From: Leptobrachium leishanense
Taxonomy: Eukaryota > Chordata > Amphibia > Anura > Megophryidae
DNA length: 64,000 nucleotides
Assembly (NCBI GenBank): GCA_009667805.1
Contig: CM019067.1
Span: forward strand, 70,326,997-70,390,996
Direction of reading: 5' to 3'
Part shown: one piece after another, positions 1 through 10,900 of the stretch
Layout of the letters: each line of letters opens with the position of its first letter
Position numbering within the stretch: position 1 is the stretch's first letter
The notes under the pieces: model-generated
The model's input: the letters and a program-made list of their open reading frames with translations, nothing else
What the model was told of the DNA's origin: nothing
Database searches by the model: none
Position numbers and translations under genes: made by a program

Positions 1-304
1 GGTTCTTTCAGTAGCTGTTAGTCATAACTACATAAATGCAGTCGTTATGCTTTTGTGGCTCCCTAGTACCGCTTGAGGTTGGAGATCTATTATTTCCTGG
101 CTGGGCTTGTAGTTTTTTCTGAGCTGGCAGTGGCACTTTGCACCGCTGTTGGTGTTCTCTCATGGAGTCCATAGTGTGTCATGCAAGAGGGGATTGTGCT
201 ATACAGCAGAAGGGCATCGAAAAAAACTATTTATTCTCCATGCGGTCTGATTTACAGCAAGAGAAGACTTTGGATCACTGAATTTTTTTTTCTTTCATGA
301 CAAA
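1..304. other. Unassigned AT-rich sequence
   Basis: I see no gene, RNA or clear repeat structure here. The sequence is non-coding in character. Confidence 0.4.
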
Positions 305-640
305 ATAAGTTTTTTAAAATAATAATAAAAAGGTCTGTTACAAAATAAAAAAAGTATTTAAAATAAGAAGAAAATAAAAATAACAAATGGTCTTTAAAAA
401 AATAATTAAAAATATAGTTTATTTTTTACATTGAAACCTATGGGATTTGCCTGTTTAAACCTGTCGAATTGAAACACCGAAAATCAGGGCATTTTGACCA
501 GAAGTTTGGTGCGATTTGGCACTCTGTGAATAGAAGACACAATAGTTTTCTATGGGGCAATTACGGTGCTGCCGAATTGCGATAGATTGCACTGTATTTC
601 GCTGTCAATTTTCCTGTATTTGGTGAATAGTCGAATTGCC
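305..640 (-). repeat. Decayed fragment of element family Y
   Basis: The run containing 'aaaggtctgttacaaaa', then 'cctatgggatt', then 'cagggcattt' and a 'tctatgggg' block follows the order seen in reverse-orientation Y copies at 35650-35990 and 62390-62740. It is strongly diverged and both ends are missing, so this is an old copy. Assignment rests on the order of shared blocks rather than on termini. Confidence 0.5.
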
Positions 641-2808
641 CCAAAATTCCTTTAATGTCCATATTCTGCAAAACACAACATATTGTTGATTAAAAAAAAT
701 AAATTTTGGTGCGTTTAAATGAAAAAATTATACATTTTAAAAACCGTGTAAAACATCACTTGTACCGAAAAAAGCTGCAGAATCTGTCAACCCTAACCAA
801 GCACAAATAGTAACCTAACCCAAATTTCTAAGCCTAGCCCTAATTTCTAACACTAGCTATGGAAAATAATACTCCATTTCGGCCTGGAGCTTCCAAAATT
901 CTGGAAATAAAAATTCGTCCAAGATGTGACTTTTTTTCCATTTTTTTATGCTGCTTTTTAAGCAATTTTAAGCAATATTTTAGTTTTATAGAGAAAGTAA
1001 CCCATCACAGGAAGTGCCTTTCTTTGCAAAATAAATAAATAAAAACCTGTGTGGAAAAAAAAAGAGAAAATTTAGTTTTTCCTTTTTTCTTTCTTCCATT
1101 TTAAATGATCATGTTTGGTATCATTGGAAAGGCCGGAAGCTGACCTGTCCAATGACATCTAACGTGACCTAGTGAGATGTAATGAATGGAGATGCAGGAG
1201 TCCGAAGGATCCCCACACTTCTCGCAGTGGTGCGTTGGATGTGTTCTAGATGAATGGTTGCATAATAATGCATTGTGCTAATAATTGCCTTATTATAAAT
1301 CCAGCCATGAGTATATACATACTACCCTATGAAATTGCCTTTTTATCCTTTTTTCTGAGGACCTGGCCATTCCGATCACAGCTTGGGCTATGTCTCCCTG
1401 AAAGAGGACACGCTGCCACGATTATAGAGCAATATCAGACTCTTAACCCCGTGAGTGCAATACTTTCTCACGTTTAAAAAATAACACAAAATATCAATAA
1501 TACTCCACTATTATTTGCATTTTCTGTTTTTTACGATAAAAAAGAATCAGGAGCCTTTGGAATCTAAGTACAAAAAATTATTTTATTTTGATATTCACGT
1601 TACAACCACATTTTTATCGTGGATCTAAAAATTTCACAGAATGCCAAAATTCTTTTTGCGTTTTGGGAATTATTCTTTCTTTTTTCTGTTTACAATAATT
1701 GGGAGGATTTACTGTCCCTTATTCCCTCTTTTAACAGCAATCTTACATAGAAATGTTATTATATCACAAATCATGTAGCTGGCGCACAAAATCACATTTT
1801 TTAAGGCTAGAAATTTTTGGGTGTTGATAAAGTGAAATTAAGATAATTTAAAACACCATGAGGAGTTCTTTTTCCATATTCCATTCATTGGGTCCAAATT
1901 ATGCAATCTAGTTTCCACTCACTGTATCTCGCTGGTATACACTGGGGCATCGCATTCGTGCTTGGATGAGAACATGCTGTACAATATGGTGTAAAATAAT
2001 TTAGCAAAATGAATCATTGCTGTAATAATCAAAACACAATTTTCAGCAAATAAATATTTAAAACATGCTGGGGAGTATGACAGTTCTCCTATGTTTTGTT
2101 ATTTGTTTTCATGCTCGCAATTAAATCAATTCAGTTTGTACAAGGTAATTGAGGTTATAAAAAAAAACAACAATTAAGATTATATCAGCAGTGAATTGTA
2201 ATTATGCTGCATAATTTGCTTATATTATATAGGCTGTTTCACAACTACTCATTAAATACACATAATTCTTTCTACTATTGCCTCTGGGTAGCTGTATCAC
2301 TGACAACTTGTGTTTATCAACTGTGCCCATGCTTAAATGAAATGAGGGTATGCCTGAGGGGAAATACTATACATAGAATTAGAAGAGGAGGATTTTGATG
2401 TGCTCGTGTTATTATCTACAATTCTATAATTTTAGCTGGATTTCGATCACTTATTCTTTTTAGAACTTCGTCATACTGTACATGATTTATCCGATACTAT
2501 ATTCAATATATAACCATCGCATGCTTAATTGGGCTGTCACATCTAAATGTATAGAGTTGCAAGAAAAAGTTTGTAACCGCTTAGGGGTTGCCAGGATTTT
2601 TACGTTGATCATTTATAAAATATGGTCTGATCTTCATCTAAGTTACAGTCATAAACCAACACAATCTTACTAAACTGTTAGGTCTTGTACACAAAGTGTG
2701 TCCTTTCGTGCTGCACTGAGGTTTTAGATGTATCGCTTCCATTGTGCCATATTTTTGCCATGGCACATGTCACCGTACACATCACACAATGCCTTTTGAC
2801 GTGTGGTC
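641..2808. other. AT-rich stretch without recognised genes
   Basis: About 2.2 kb of AT-rich sequence with short poly-A and poly-T runs. Open frames here are short (75 residues or less) and show no family features. I see no terminal repeats or target duplications. Confidence 0.5.
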
Positions 2809-2810
2809 CT

Positions 2811-2870
2811 TACAGTTACAGGTATTTATAAAGCGCTAACAAGTTGCGTAGTGCTGTACAATGGGAGCTT
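2811..2870 (-). mobile_element. 3' end fragment of an L2-like LINE (LINE B)
   Basis: The block 'tatttataaagcgctaac', 'gtagtgctgtacaatgggag' matches the ends of the longer copies starting near 10901 and 49526. All three lie in the same minus orientation. Only the last 60 bp is present, as expected of a strongly 5'-truncated LINE insertion. The 'gtacagc..ctataaata' type of 3' end is typical of vertebrate L2/CR1-group elements. Confidence 0.6.
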
Positions 2871-3149
2871 CCTTTTGTTTTGATGTATTACTTCTGTAGA
2901 ACTCACCCCCGGAGGAGCCGCTGAATAACCCCAGGATAGTCTCACCGCACAAACAATTCACTGTACACCAGCACACCTTTATGGATTTTCTAAGTTATAC
3001 TTTACTGAAGCAATAAATGGCAATAATGATACATGTACTTTAAGCATGAAATATATAAGGCTAGAATGAATGACGTAATACGTAATGCGGATATAGACGG
3101 CGGATAACCGGTTAATAAGACCCTCAGTCCTTTGGCTTAAAGTCCCGCT

Positions 3150-3830
3150 TAAATATACTCGTTAAATTGTGTCCTAGGGTACCCGGGTACTAGGTCCACT
3201 GGACAGTGGATGGATGAAATATCTTCGACTAGTCAACGTTGCGGCCATTAAATTTGAAGCAATCAAAGAAGTGCGCACTGTTATCAAAGTCACCGGCCAA
3301 AGGCCTCTCACTAGACCGGCGAAACCGCTTGCTCCGGACAGATGAATCTCTGCCATAAGTCCTCCTTTGCCGCCTGGAGCCCGACTGTCGAAATCACCGC
3401 TCCTGAACCGAATCTCCTCAGCCAGAAACTGAATGCCGCCAGCACTCCACTCCGCCCGCGGCCTCCTTACACGAGGTCCTTTCCCGAACACACTTTCCAC
3501 CGGAACAGCTCAGCGGGATACACTGCAGGTCGATGCACACTCTCCCCGATCTCTCCAGCACTGGATGTCGCTGAATATCCGCGCTCCAATCTGGCCTGGA
3601 TCCCAGACAGTGTCTCTTTTGCTACTGACTCCGTGCACTGCTCTCCTCATTCTGCCCACGCTGCACATGAGGCTTTTCACTTCCTGGCACCAGCGCGCTT
3701 GCTTCCTTCCCCTCTCCCAAGGGTTTATGGGGGATGTAGTCCCTAAATCCATTATAGTCTTTCACATGCATTACGCTCTGGCTCCCTCTAGAGGCAAAAT
3801 GGTTTCAGTTCCCAGAGCCAAGTTAAACAC
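3150..3830. other. CpG-rich, GC-rich patch of unknown nature
   Basis: This segment is clearly richer in G+C and CpG than its surroundings. It contains overlapping open frames on both strands (about 80-170 codons) that resemble no family I know and are probably a by-product of base composition. It could be a CpG island or part of an old transposon. I saw no convincing terminal repeats. Confidence 0.35.
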
Positions 3831-4252
3831 AGCGCTACACTTCACCATTGCATTTTATGGTGTCATCGATAGATTAGATGCAAACAGGTATTGGAGCTAT
3901 TTTGTGATGCAAGGGCATTTTGTAACAATACCAAAGTGGCTATGCACATAGCAATGTGTTCCCAGTTAAAATAGAAGATAGAAGTCATGAAGGGATTTCT
4001 TGAGCTCATAAGTGGCCAGCGCATCTTAAAGTTTTCTACAAAGTAACGTGGAATCCAGGCACTCTGATCATGCAAAGGCAACATTTATTAGGATATTTGC
4101 AACATTTTGTTTGACCTTGCAGGCTTGAGAAAGGCTGCAGAGTCAGCAGAATCATTGCCAATATCCTTGTAATTCTTATCTTTGCATGATGGGAGTGCAA
4201 AGGTATATTGTGTCACCTGGTAATGAGATTGAAGTTTTGTTCTTATCAGACC
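3831..4252. other. Unassigned intergenic sequence
   Basis: No gene or repeat boundary recognised. Confidence 0.4.
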
Positions 4253-4384
4253 TAGGCCAATATTCTAAAGTTGGTGCTAACCTATCCAGAGCTGTTGTAA
4301 ACGTAACAACTCCATAGACTATAATGGCTCTGGTAAGTTTACAACAGCTCTGGCTAAGTTAGCACCAACTTTAGTAAATAGCTC
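4253..4384. mobile_element. Palindromic MITE ('AAAGTTGGTGCTAA' type)
   Basis: Two arms of about 60 bp form an imperfect inverted repeat around a short spacer: 'aaagttggtgctaa' plus 'agagctgttgtaaac' on the left, and 'gtttacaacagctct' plus 'ttagcaccaacttt' on the right. A related copy lies at 37085-37205. The whole unit is a foldback structure with no coding capacity. I could not fix its target duplication. Confidence 0.6.
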
Positions 4385-4499
4385 CTAGTCTTCTTCCTAC
4401 TCATTGCCAGTTTGTGGTTCTTACTTTTCTAACATGTTGTTGAAATATTCCTGGTTAAGGTTTCCTTCATAATCCATTTAATGTGATCTCAATTCTCCT

Positions 4500-4740
4500 G
4501 ATTTAGCCTTGTCCCTCGAAAACCTGGGTTTTCCCCCTCCCTGACCTTGGCTTACGTTCATGATCAATCTTATATCTTGTAGTCCTTGATGCGGGGGGTC
4601 TACAGGATTCACTACACCCTGTGGATATTATTTGTGTCTCTATGACCCAGCCATTACAAGGACTGGTATTATTTCTTTTCCCTCCTATACTGCCATTGGG
4701 ATCCAATCTCCATCTTAGCTGACATAAAATATTAATCCAA
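4500..4740. repeat. Possible LTR fragment related to the solo LTR at 28634
   Basis: The motif 'gacccagcca..acaaggactggtat' resembles 'aacccagccaccttaaggac' inside the solo LTR at 28634-29268. No termini are preserved. Low-confidence assignment. Confidence 0.3.
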
Positions 4741-5041
4741 ACCAGCAGTACATTGTTTTATTAAATACACCTGAATAATCTTTCATAGAACAGGCTTGAA
4801 AAGTATGTTCACAACCTCACCAACAGCTATGTGGAGATGACAGTAAGGAGATGAGGTTGGAAGTGTGAGTTACACTCATATACTATCCTATCAATAAAAG
4901 CCAACAAAGCCCAGTTATTAACATATGGCTATATCTTTACTCTGTTAACTGTATGCCTCGATCTCCACATGTTTTAGAGGAAGACACAATCTATAATGCA
5001 AAAATATGTAAACGCTTACAAAGCCATCACGAAGGACCTTA

Positions 5042-5221
5042 CAGGTCTATTCACTAAAAGTTGAAACTCAGGAGAACTGGCAGGAGAAGAGAACAATCTA
5101 GACCAAACAGCCGATTTGGAAAGTGAGATAAATGGGAGAATTTTTGTGGTTTGGCTATTTTGACCTGGACTTTCTACTTCTCTAGTCATTCTCCTGAATT
5201 CACCTTTAGTGAATAGACCTG
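5042..5221. mobile_element. Palindromic MITE with CAGGTCTATTCA ends
   Basis: Starts CAGGTCTATTCACTAAAA and ends with the inverted AGTGAATAGACCTG. The interior is largely self-complementary around 'ccaaacagccgatttgg'. Further copies occur at 5308-5489 and 5839-9750 (split by the Harbinger element), with a cousin at 20419-20589 that has CAGGGTTATTCA ends. Flanking trinucleotides are tta and tca, consistent with a decayed 3-bp target duplication. Confidence 0.7.
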
Positions 5222-5307
5222 TCAAACAATCGTAGTACAAATTGTCTACAAATCAAATAAATTCTAGACTGTTGCCAGAAATGGCCATCCTGCGAAGGTC
5301 ACTCAAA

Positions 5308-5489
5308 CAGGTCTATTCAAAGAAAGGTGAAACTCAGGATAATGTCTGGAGAAGTGCAAATTCTAGGTCAAAATAGCCAAACCAGAAAAATTCTCCCATT
5401 TATCTCACTTTCCAAATTGGCTATTTAGTCTATATTGTTCTCTTCTCCTGCCAATTCTCCTGGTTTTCACCCTTCTTTGAATAGACCTG
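5308..5489. mobile_element. Palindromic MITE with CAGGTCTATTCA ends, second copy
   Basis: Begins CAGGTCTATTCAAAGAAAGG and ends CCTTCTTTGAATAGACCTG. The interior matches the copy at 5042-5221, including 'aaaatagccaaaccagaaaa'. It lies only 86 bp from that copy, so the region is a local hot spot for this family. Confidence 0.7.
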
Positions 5490-5838
5490 CAAGAGTATAA
5501 TGGGCAAGATGTGAGAAATAATTCAAAAATCACAGGCAAAGTCCTCCAGGAAGTTCTACAAATTGCAAATGTTCATGTGGCCGCCATCAGAAAAACAGTG
5601 AACAAGCAAAATCACTTAACACCAGCTTTTAGGAGTCAGTATTTCTTTGAGAAACACCGGCTCCAAGATAAAACAAGCCACCAAGGAATAGCTCGTTCTT
5701 ATACTCTCAGATGCCTCCTACACATGGTATAGGAGATGATAATTTACATTAGGAACACATTATGCCCGAGCCGCAAGGAGAGCTTGCAGCAAGAGCAGTA
5801 TAGTGATTCCTGACAATAAGATAACTACTGGAGATGTT
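5490..5838. other. Unassigned sequence between MITEs
   Basis: No family recognised. A 73-codon open frame lies here but shows no domain features. Confidence 0.35.
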
Positions 5839-6088
5839 CAGGTCTATTCACTAAGGCTAGGGTCAGACGAACGCATTTTTCTCCGCGAACGTGGAAAAGT
5901 GCGGTCGAACGAACGAACGTATTTTTAAACGGAATGCGCGAAAGCGGTCATACGATGCGCATTTTCGTACGTTTTGTTTCACGGAGCTGCAAGAAGAGAG
6001 ATATGATCAACCAAATCAATTGCAGAATGAATCAAATAAAAGGGAAGGGGTATAAAAAGGCATTTTGGGAATGGTGGCATTTTCCAAG

Positions 6089-8408
6089 ATGGATGCAGTC
6101 CAAGTGTTTCTTTTTGCTGCACTGGGATACCTGTACCTGAAGAAGAAAAGACAACGGCGAACATGGGTCCATCCAATCAACACTGCCAGACCCACGCATG
6201 GCCACTTTGTGACACTGTACAGGCCACTGCGAGAGAGGGACCCCGTGAAGTTCTTCAACTACCTGCGGATGTCCATCCACACCTTTGATGAACTGTTGAT
6301 GAAGGTGCGTGAGCCGCTGACCAAGAGGGACACCAACATGAGGGCTGCCATACCACCGGAGGAGATGCTGGTCCTCACTTTGCGGTAAGTACTATCAAAC
6401 ACGTGCATTCATGACATCGCTGCCAGTCATCAGACATGTGCTCGGTGTGCAGAGGCTCTATTGTAGGTCAGTAGTTATATGCCCACACACACACGCATGC
6501 ATCACCTTGCAGAACACGTAACGAAAGAGTAATGACACTGACAACGATGTGAAACAAATAAAATATTTAGTCCCAAAATAATATGACAGAAGATAACAAT
6601 AACATATTAAACACATATATTATTGCATGTCCAATGAAGGTAATAAAAAAAAATATTAGAACAACATGAATAAACTGTGACAAACATAAACGAACAGACG
6701 ATACACCTCACATGGTATGATACCGAGGAGCATCTGGGTCATGAGGACCGTGCATATGGCTGCGGTGGTACTCTGGCTGCGGGGGTGGCCCAGCAACAGG
6801 GGACATGGGTGGGCGGGCAGGCAACGCCTGGCAGTGGTGGGAATAACCATGGGGGTATTGTGGCACGACACCGTGATATACAGGTGCCTGTTGTGGATGG
6901 GACAGTATCTCATGTATCAGGTCCAGGCTTCGGCGGCGATAATCCATCTTCTGCACCGGGGTCATCATGTTGAGCAAGAGAGACATGAATTAAAAAAGGA
7001 CATGTCCTCGGAATCAGCGACCATGCAGCGTGGATGTGTATGGTGCGCGTCCATGAATGCGACCATGGCCTGCTCGACATCAGCTGATGGTGGCTTCTTC
7101 CTCCTGGGAGCCGTACTGGTGCTGTCTGTGGGTGCTGTACCCGGCACCTGCTGGGACTCCACATCCTCCACCTGGGACTCCGCACCACCCTGCTCGACCT
7201 CCACCTGGCAGCTGCCAGATCCTGCGGGCTGCAGCTCTTGCCCTTGTGAGCTAGAGGTGGATGGCCGGTCAATGCTGCTCACGGTCTTGCGCGGCTCCTG
7301 GCTCTTCCTCAGGAAGGACAGTTGGTCAGCATACAAATAGCTGCGCCTCTTCTTTGCACCAGCTCCAGAGCGAGCAGCTTCAGCCTCCTTTTTCAGGACC
7401 CGGGTGTGATTGTCCCTCACCGTGCGCCATTTATTGATTGCTTCATGTGCTGCAAAACATGATGAGAGTGACATAAGGTTAGGTTCATATGATGTGATCA
7501 TAACACAGCTTCTTTCATGTTCTAGGTATCTTGCTAGTGGATGCAGTTTGAAGGATCTGCATTACAACTTCCGCATTGGCAGATCGACAGCTGGTGAGAT
7601 CGTCCGCAAGGTCTGCCAAACAATATGGGAAACCATGAAGGACCAATGTTTGCCAACACCCACAGACGAGGCATGGCTGGCAATTGCAGCAGGATTCTGG
7701 GAGAGAGCGAACTATCCCAACTGCCTGGGAGCGGTGGATGGCAAACATGTCCGCATTGTGAAGCCACTGCACAGTGGCTCACTGTATCAAAATTATAAAC
7801 ATTATTTTTCAATTGGCCTACTGGCGGTGGCAGATGCCAATTATAATTTTGTGTATGTGGATGTCGGATCATACGGCAAGGACTCGGACTCAACACTGTT
7901 TCGGAACTCAACACTGTGGAATGAGATAGAGGGTGGGAACCTGAACATCCCCAGACCCGCACCTTTGCCTGGCAGCGACGTGTCAGTCCCCTATGCCTTT
8001 GTGGGTGATGAAGCATTCGGCCTATCCACACATCTCCTGCGGCCATACTCGGGGACACACCTGACTGTGAAGAAGCGGGTGTTTAATTACAGGCTGTCGC
8101 GGGCGAGACGGTATGTCGAGTGTAGCTTTGGCATACTGAGCAACAAGTGGAGGATTTTCCATCGCCCACTTGATGTAAATGTGGATTTCTGTGTGGATAT
8201 AGTGAAATGCTGTTGCATCCTACATAACTATGTTCGTGCAAGGGATGGGGTTAATTTCGAGGATACCCTCACAGTAACGGGTCTGGATGAGTATGCTAAC
8301 GATGACATAATACCTGTGAATAGACACACCAACAGGTTTCGCGATGCTCTGTCTAATTATTTCACTAGCAATGCAGGGCAGGTGCCATGGCAGATGGACA
8401 TCATTTGA
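6089..8408 (+). CDS. Harbinger transposase (HARBI1-like DDE nuclease), two exons
   Basis: Predicted exons are 6089-6384 and 7526-8408, joined through the donor CG|GTAAGT at 6385 and the acceptor TTCTAG|G at 7525. Splicing restores one frame of 392 residues, with a codon split at arginine 99. The DDE_Tnp_4-type core has the first Asp in 'GAVDGKHVR' (about residue 170), the second in 'VYVDVGSYG' (about 211) and Glu in 'RRYVECSFG' (about 297). The conserved 'VGDEAFGL' and the helix-turn-helix-like 'NFRIGRSTAGEIVRKV' are also present. The protein should cut and join the element's ends in the nucleus together with the MADF partner encoded on the other strand. I see no stop or frameshift, so it may be functional. 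The start Met at 6089 is a choice; an in-frame ATG also exists at 6065. The intron prediction is inferred from sequence only. Confidence 0.88.
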
Positions 8409-9257
8409 CATGTGACACCTAGGCTTGTGCACCGATTATTTTTTCTGTTCGAATTTTCGGATCTTTAAAGTTTTCGATTCGGCTCATTCCGAACGAACCC
8501 TGTTTTGATTCGATTCGGTTCGACTTGTTTTTCGGGGATATGTAATCGGAATATGGACCATTTTTCGTTTTTTTGTTCACTTTGTGACCAAAAAACGAAA
8601 AATGGTCCATATTCCGATTACATATCCCCGAAAAACAAGTCGAACCGAATCGAATCAAAACAGGGTTCGTTCGGAATGAGCCGAATCGAAAACTTTAAAG
8701 ATCCGAAAATTCGAACAGAAAAAATAATCGGTGCACAAGCCTAGGGGTGGCACCCGTTTGTTGGATCTACTTTTCGTGATTTCGGACATTTCTCGTTTTT
8801 CGATTTGACACAATTCAAGTCCAATAGCATATTCGTACAATATTTTGTTTCGGCTCGGAAACATTTCGGATCTGACATTTTCGGATCGGAAAATTATATG
8901 GGAATCACCCGCATCAGAAAACACGAATCGTGAAAATGTCGTTTAAATTCCGAAATGTCGTTTAAATTCCGAATAATTTATTGACAACGAAAATTCGTTA
9001 TGCCATTTTGTTTGATATTACATTCAAGTTCAATGCAATTGAATTCTATGCAATAAAATGATCATTTACTCACTCTGAAGCTTCTGCTCTTTATCAGACC
9101 ACGTCTCGTACTCTGGGTACACCACCCTGGACACTGTGACCCATGCACTGGCCTTCTTCTGCCGGTCTTTGTAGCTGTCGCAGGCCGTGTCCCACAGCTC
9201 GGGATGATCTGCCACTGCATTGATCAGCCTCTCCACGTCGATGTCAGTCCCAGCCAT
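6965..9257 (-). CDS. Harbinger second protein: MADF-domain DNA-binding partner
   Basis: Two exons on the minus strand, 9257-9074 and 7449-6965, joined via donor A|GTGAGT and acceptor TTTGCAG|C, give a continuous 222-residue frame. The first exon starts 'MAGTDIDVERLINAV' and continues 'HPELWDTACDSYKDRQKKASAW'-like MADF helices. The second exon supplies the closing 'NKWRTVRDNHTRVLKK' helix and then a Ser/Gln-rich linker. MADF (Myb/SANT-related) proteins bind the ends of Harbinger elements and carry the transposase into the nucleus. A BESS-like tail ('VQKMDYRRRSLDLIHEIL', 6708-6986) lies immediately downstream in another frame. The C-terminus is therefore either frameshifted by a small indel near 6980 or alternatively spliced. 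Confident of the family, less so of the exact C-terminus. Confidence 0.8.
8420..8743. repeat. 324-bp near-perfect palindrome with hAT-like ends
   Basis: Two arms of about 150 bp mirror each other around a centre at 8581/8582. The only unmatched bases I see are in the spacer 'gttcactttgtgacc'. The outer ends read TAGGCTTGTGCACC and its complement, close to the TAGRSATGTGC ends of the hAT MITEs at 13940, 19947 and 21852. The interior 'ttcgaattttcgg' style matches the element at 21852-22688. It lies just after the transposase stop codon inside the Harbinger element. No clean 8-bp target duplication is visible, so hAT membership is inferred from the ends only. Confidence 0.85.
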
Positions 9258-9750
9258 TGTCCAACGCAACTTGCAGCTACCCCCAGACAAGACAGGAAGT
9301 GTTTGGTGTGTGCACGTTATGTTGGCCGGACGTGTGCAGCGTCTGACGTCTCCCAATCACGCAAACACGCCGCTATGTAGCCGCAGCGCACTCTGTACGT
9401 CAGTAGTAGCGGTTTGACGTTCTCGAAAAAATGCGTTCGTTTGCCACTTGCGTTGCGCGGACGAATTTTCGTGCGGCCGTACTTCGTATGTTCCCCGGCA
9501 TTGGACGTCATTTGCTGCTAGTACGGCCGTGATTTCGTGCGGCTAAACGCACGTTAAAGCTGCGTTCGTCTGACCCTAGCCTAAAAGGTGGAATTCAGGA
9601 GAATGACTGGAGAAGTGAAAATTCTGGGTTAAAATAGCCAAACCAGAAAAATTCTCCCATTTATCTCACTTTCCAAATCAGCTATTTGGTCTAGATTGTT
9701 CTCTTCTCCTGCCAATTCTCCTGAATTGCACCTTTTAGCGAATAGACCTG

Positions 9751-10900
9751 ATAATGTATAAGATCACCAGCAGTTAGTGTAGCAGCACGAGGGGAATAGG
9801 GCCCTTTAAATTTTACAGCAATTTACATTTTTAATTGTTTCATTTATATTTGGAATATTAGAACACTTGTTGCATAAATGTTCTCTCTGTAATGTTACTG
9901 TATTGAAAGTTTGCGTAGTTGTAACAAAAGTGGAACTCTTGGAAATTAAGTATTTATTTCTAATGACTCGAGTTTAAAAGTCCGCATGATGTTCAAGCTT
10001 GGAGTGGCTCAGTGTATAGATGTTGATTTCCATCTCGCCCGAGAACACTTTTTGTTGTGTTCATGTGATATTCTTTGTTATTTATAATTACAGTTCTTAG
10101 CATTTTTGTCACATATTCTACAAAATTATAATTTTTTTCCTTACAACAAGCTTGACTGATCCTTTTGTATTTATTATGCATGAGTTACCGTTATAATATA
10201 CAGAAGACTGTAAAAGCATCTCAAATCATTATAAGTAAGATGCCTATTGTTCAAATGCATTTGAGAAAGAAATTATAAAATAGCTGCTATAGTAGAAATG
10301 AATGTCTATAATCATTACAGGAAATATTTTTCAACAGCGCGGATGGGTACAGAAATATGAACATCAGTGACATTTACATAGCTCATGATATTACACGAAT
10401 ATTTTGTAATTATGAAGACGGTGACGTGTTAGGAGGTTGCTATAAACATATTTTGCCTCTCGTTTATTTCAATCTCAATTCAGGTGATTGATTAATGTCA
10501 TAAACCCAATTAGTGTTTGAAGGAGATATTATGAACTGTGTTACAACATAGCTTGTCTTAGAATGCAAAACATCTTTAATCTTGTCAGAGGCCTCTGTGA
10601 TCTAGTTTATAAACATCAAAATAGAATAAAAAAACAGAGCTTATACTAACATGCCTGTACTGGAGAAAATTAGAAGAATGTCTAATAAAAATGTTTTGAT
10701 GGGCCTGTACTTTAAATCATATTAATTGTTGGCAAATGAACAAATGGTCACAGACACAAAAACATGCTGGGAAGGGAAACAGTATCATCATGTTCCTCCA
10801 GCAGCAAAACAATTGTCAAGACAAAATTCTTTAGACTTGTCCTGAGAACAAGGTGTTTTTTTAAGGGGGGGGGCAGAATTACGCTTCCTGTGGGAACAAT
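9751..10900. other. AT-rich unassigned sequence
   Basis: I see no coding frame with family features. The only irregularity is a poly-G run near 10864-10872. Confidence 0.45.

Larger units (their letters stand above)
5855..9581. mobile_element. PIF/Harbinger DNA transposon, apparently autonomous
   Basis: The element runs from GGCTAGGGTCAGACGAACGC to the inverted GCGTTCGTCTGACCCTAGCC and is flanked by perfect TAA target duplications (5852-5854, 9582-9584). Three-base TWA duplications are the hallmark of PIF/Harbinger. It carries the two genes expected of the superfamily, convergently arranged: a DDE transposase on + and a DNA-binding MADF protein on -. Short relatives sharing its ends lie at 11674-12099, 34904-35310, 40880-41305 and 63046-63418. 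Length is 3727 bp, including a palindromic insertion at 8420-8743. Confidence 0.92.
5839..9750. mobile_element. Palindromic MITE split by the Harbinger transposon
   Basis: The left end CAGGTCTATTCACTAA stops at 5854. The sequence resumes at 9582 with 'taaaaggtggaattcagg' and runs to GCGAATAGACCTG at 9750. Joined, the two parts form a MITE of about 190 bp, like those at 5042 and 5308. The Harbinger element is therefore the younger insertion. Confidence 0.7.

Noticed and set aside
3174..3951. Overlapping open frames of 80-172 codons in the CpG-rich patch
   Set aside because: No domain, no splice structure and frames on both strands at once; explained by low stop-codon density in GC-rich DNA.
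8419..8744. Two identical 79-codon frames on opposite strands
   Set aside because: They are mirror translations of the palindrome arms, not genes.
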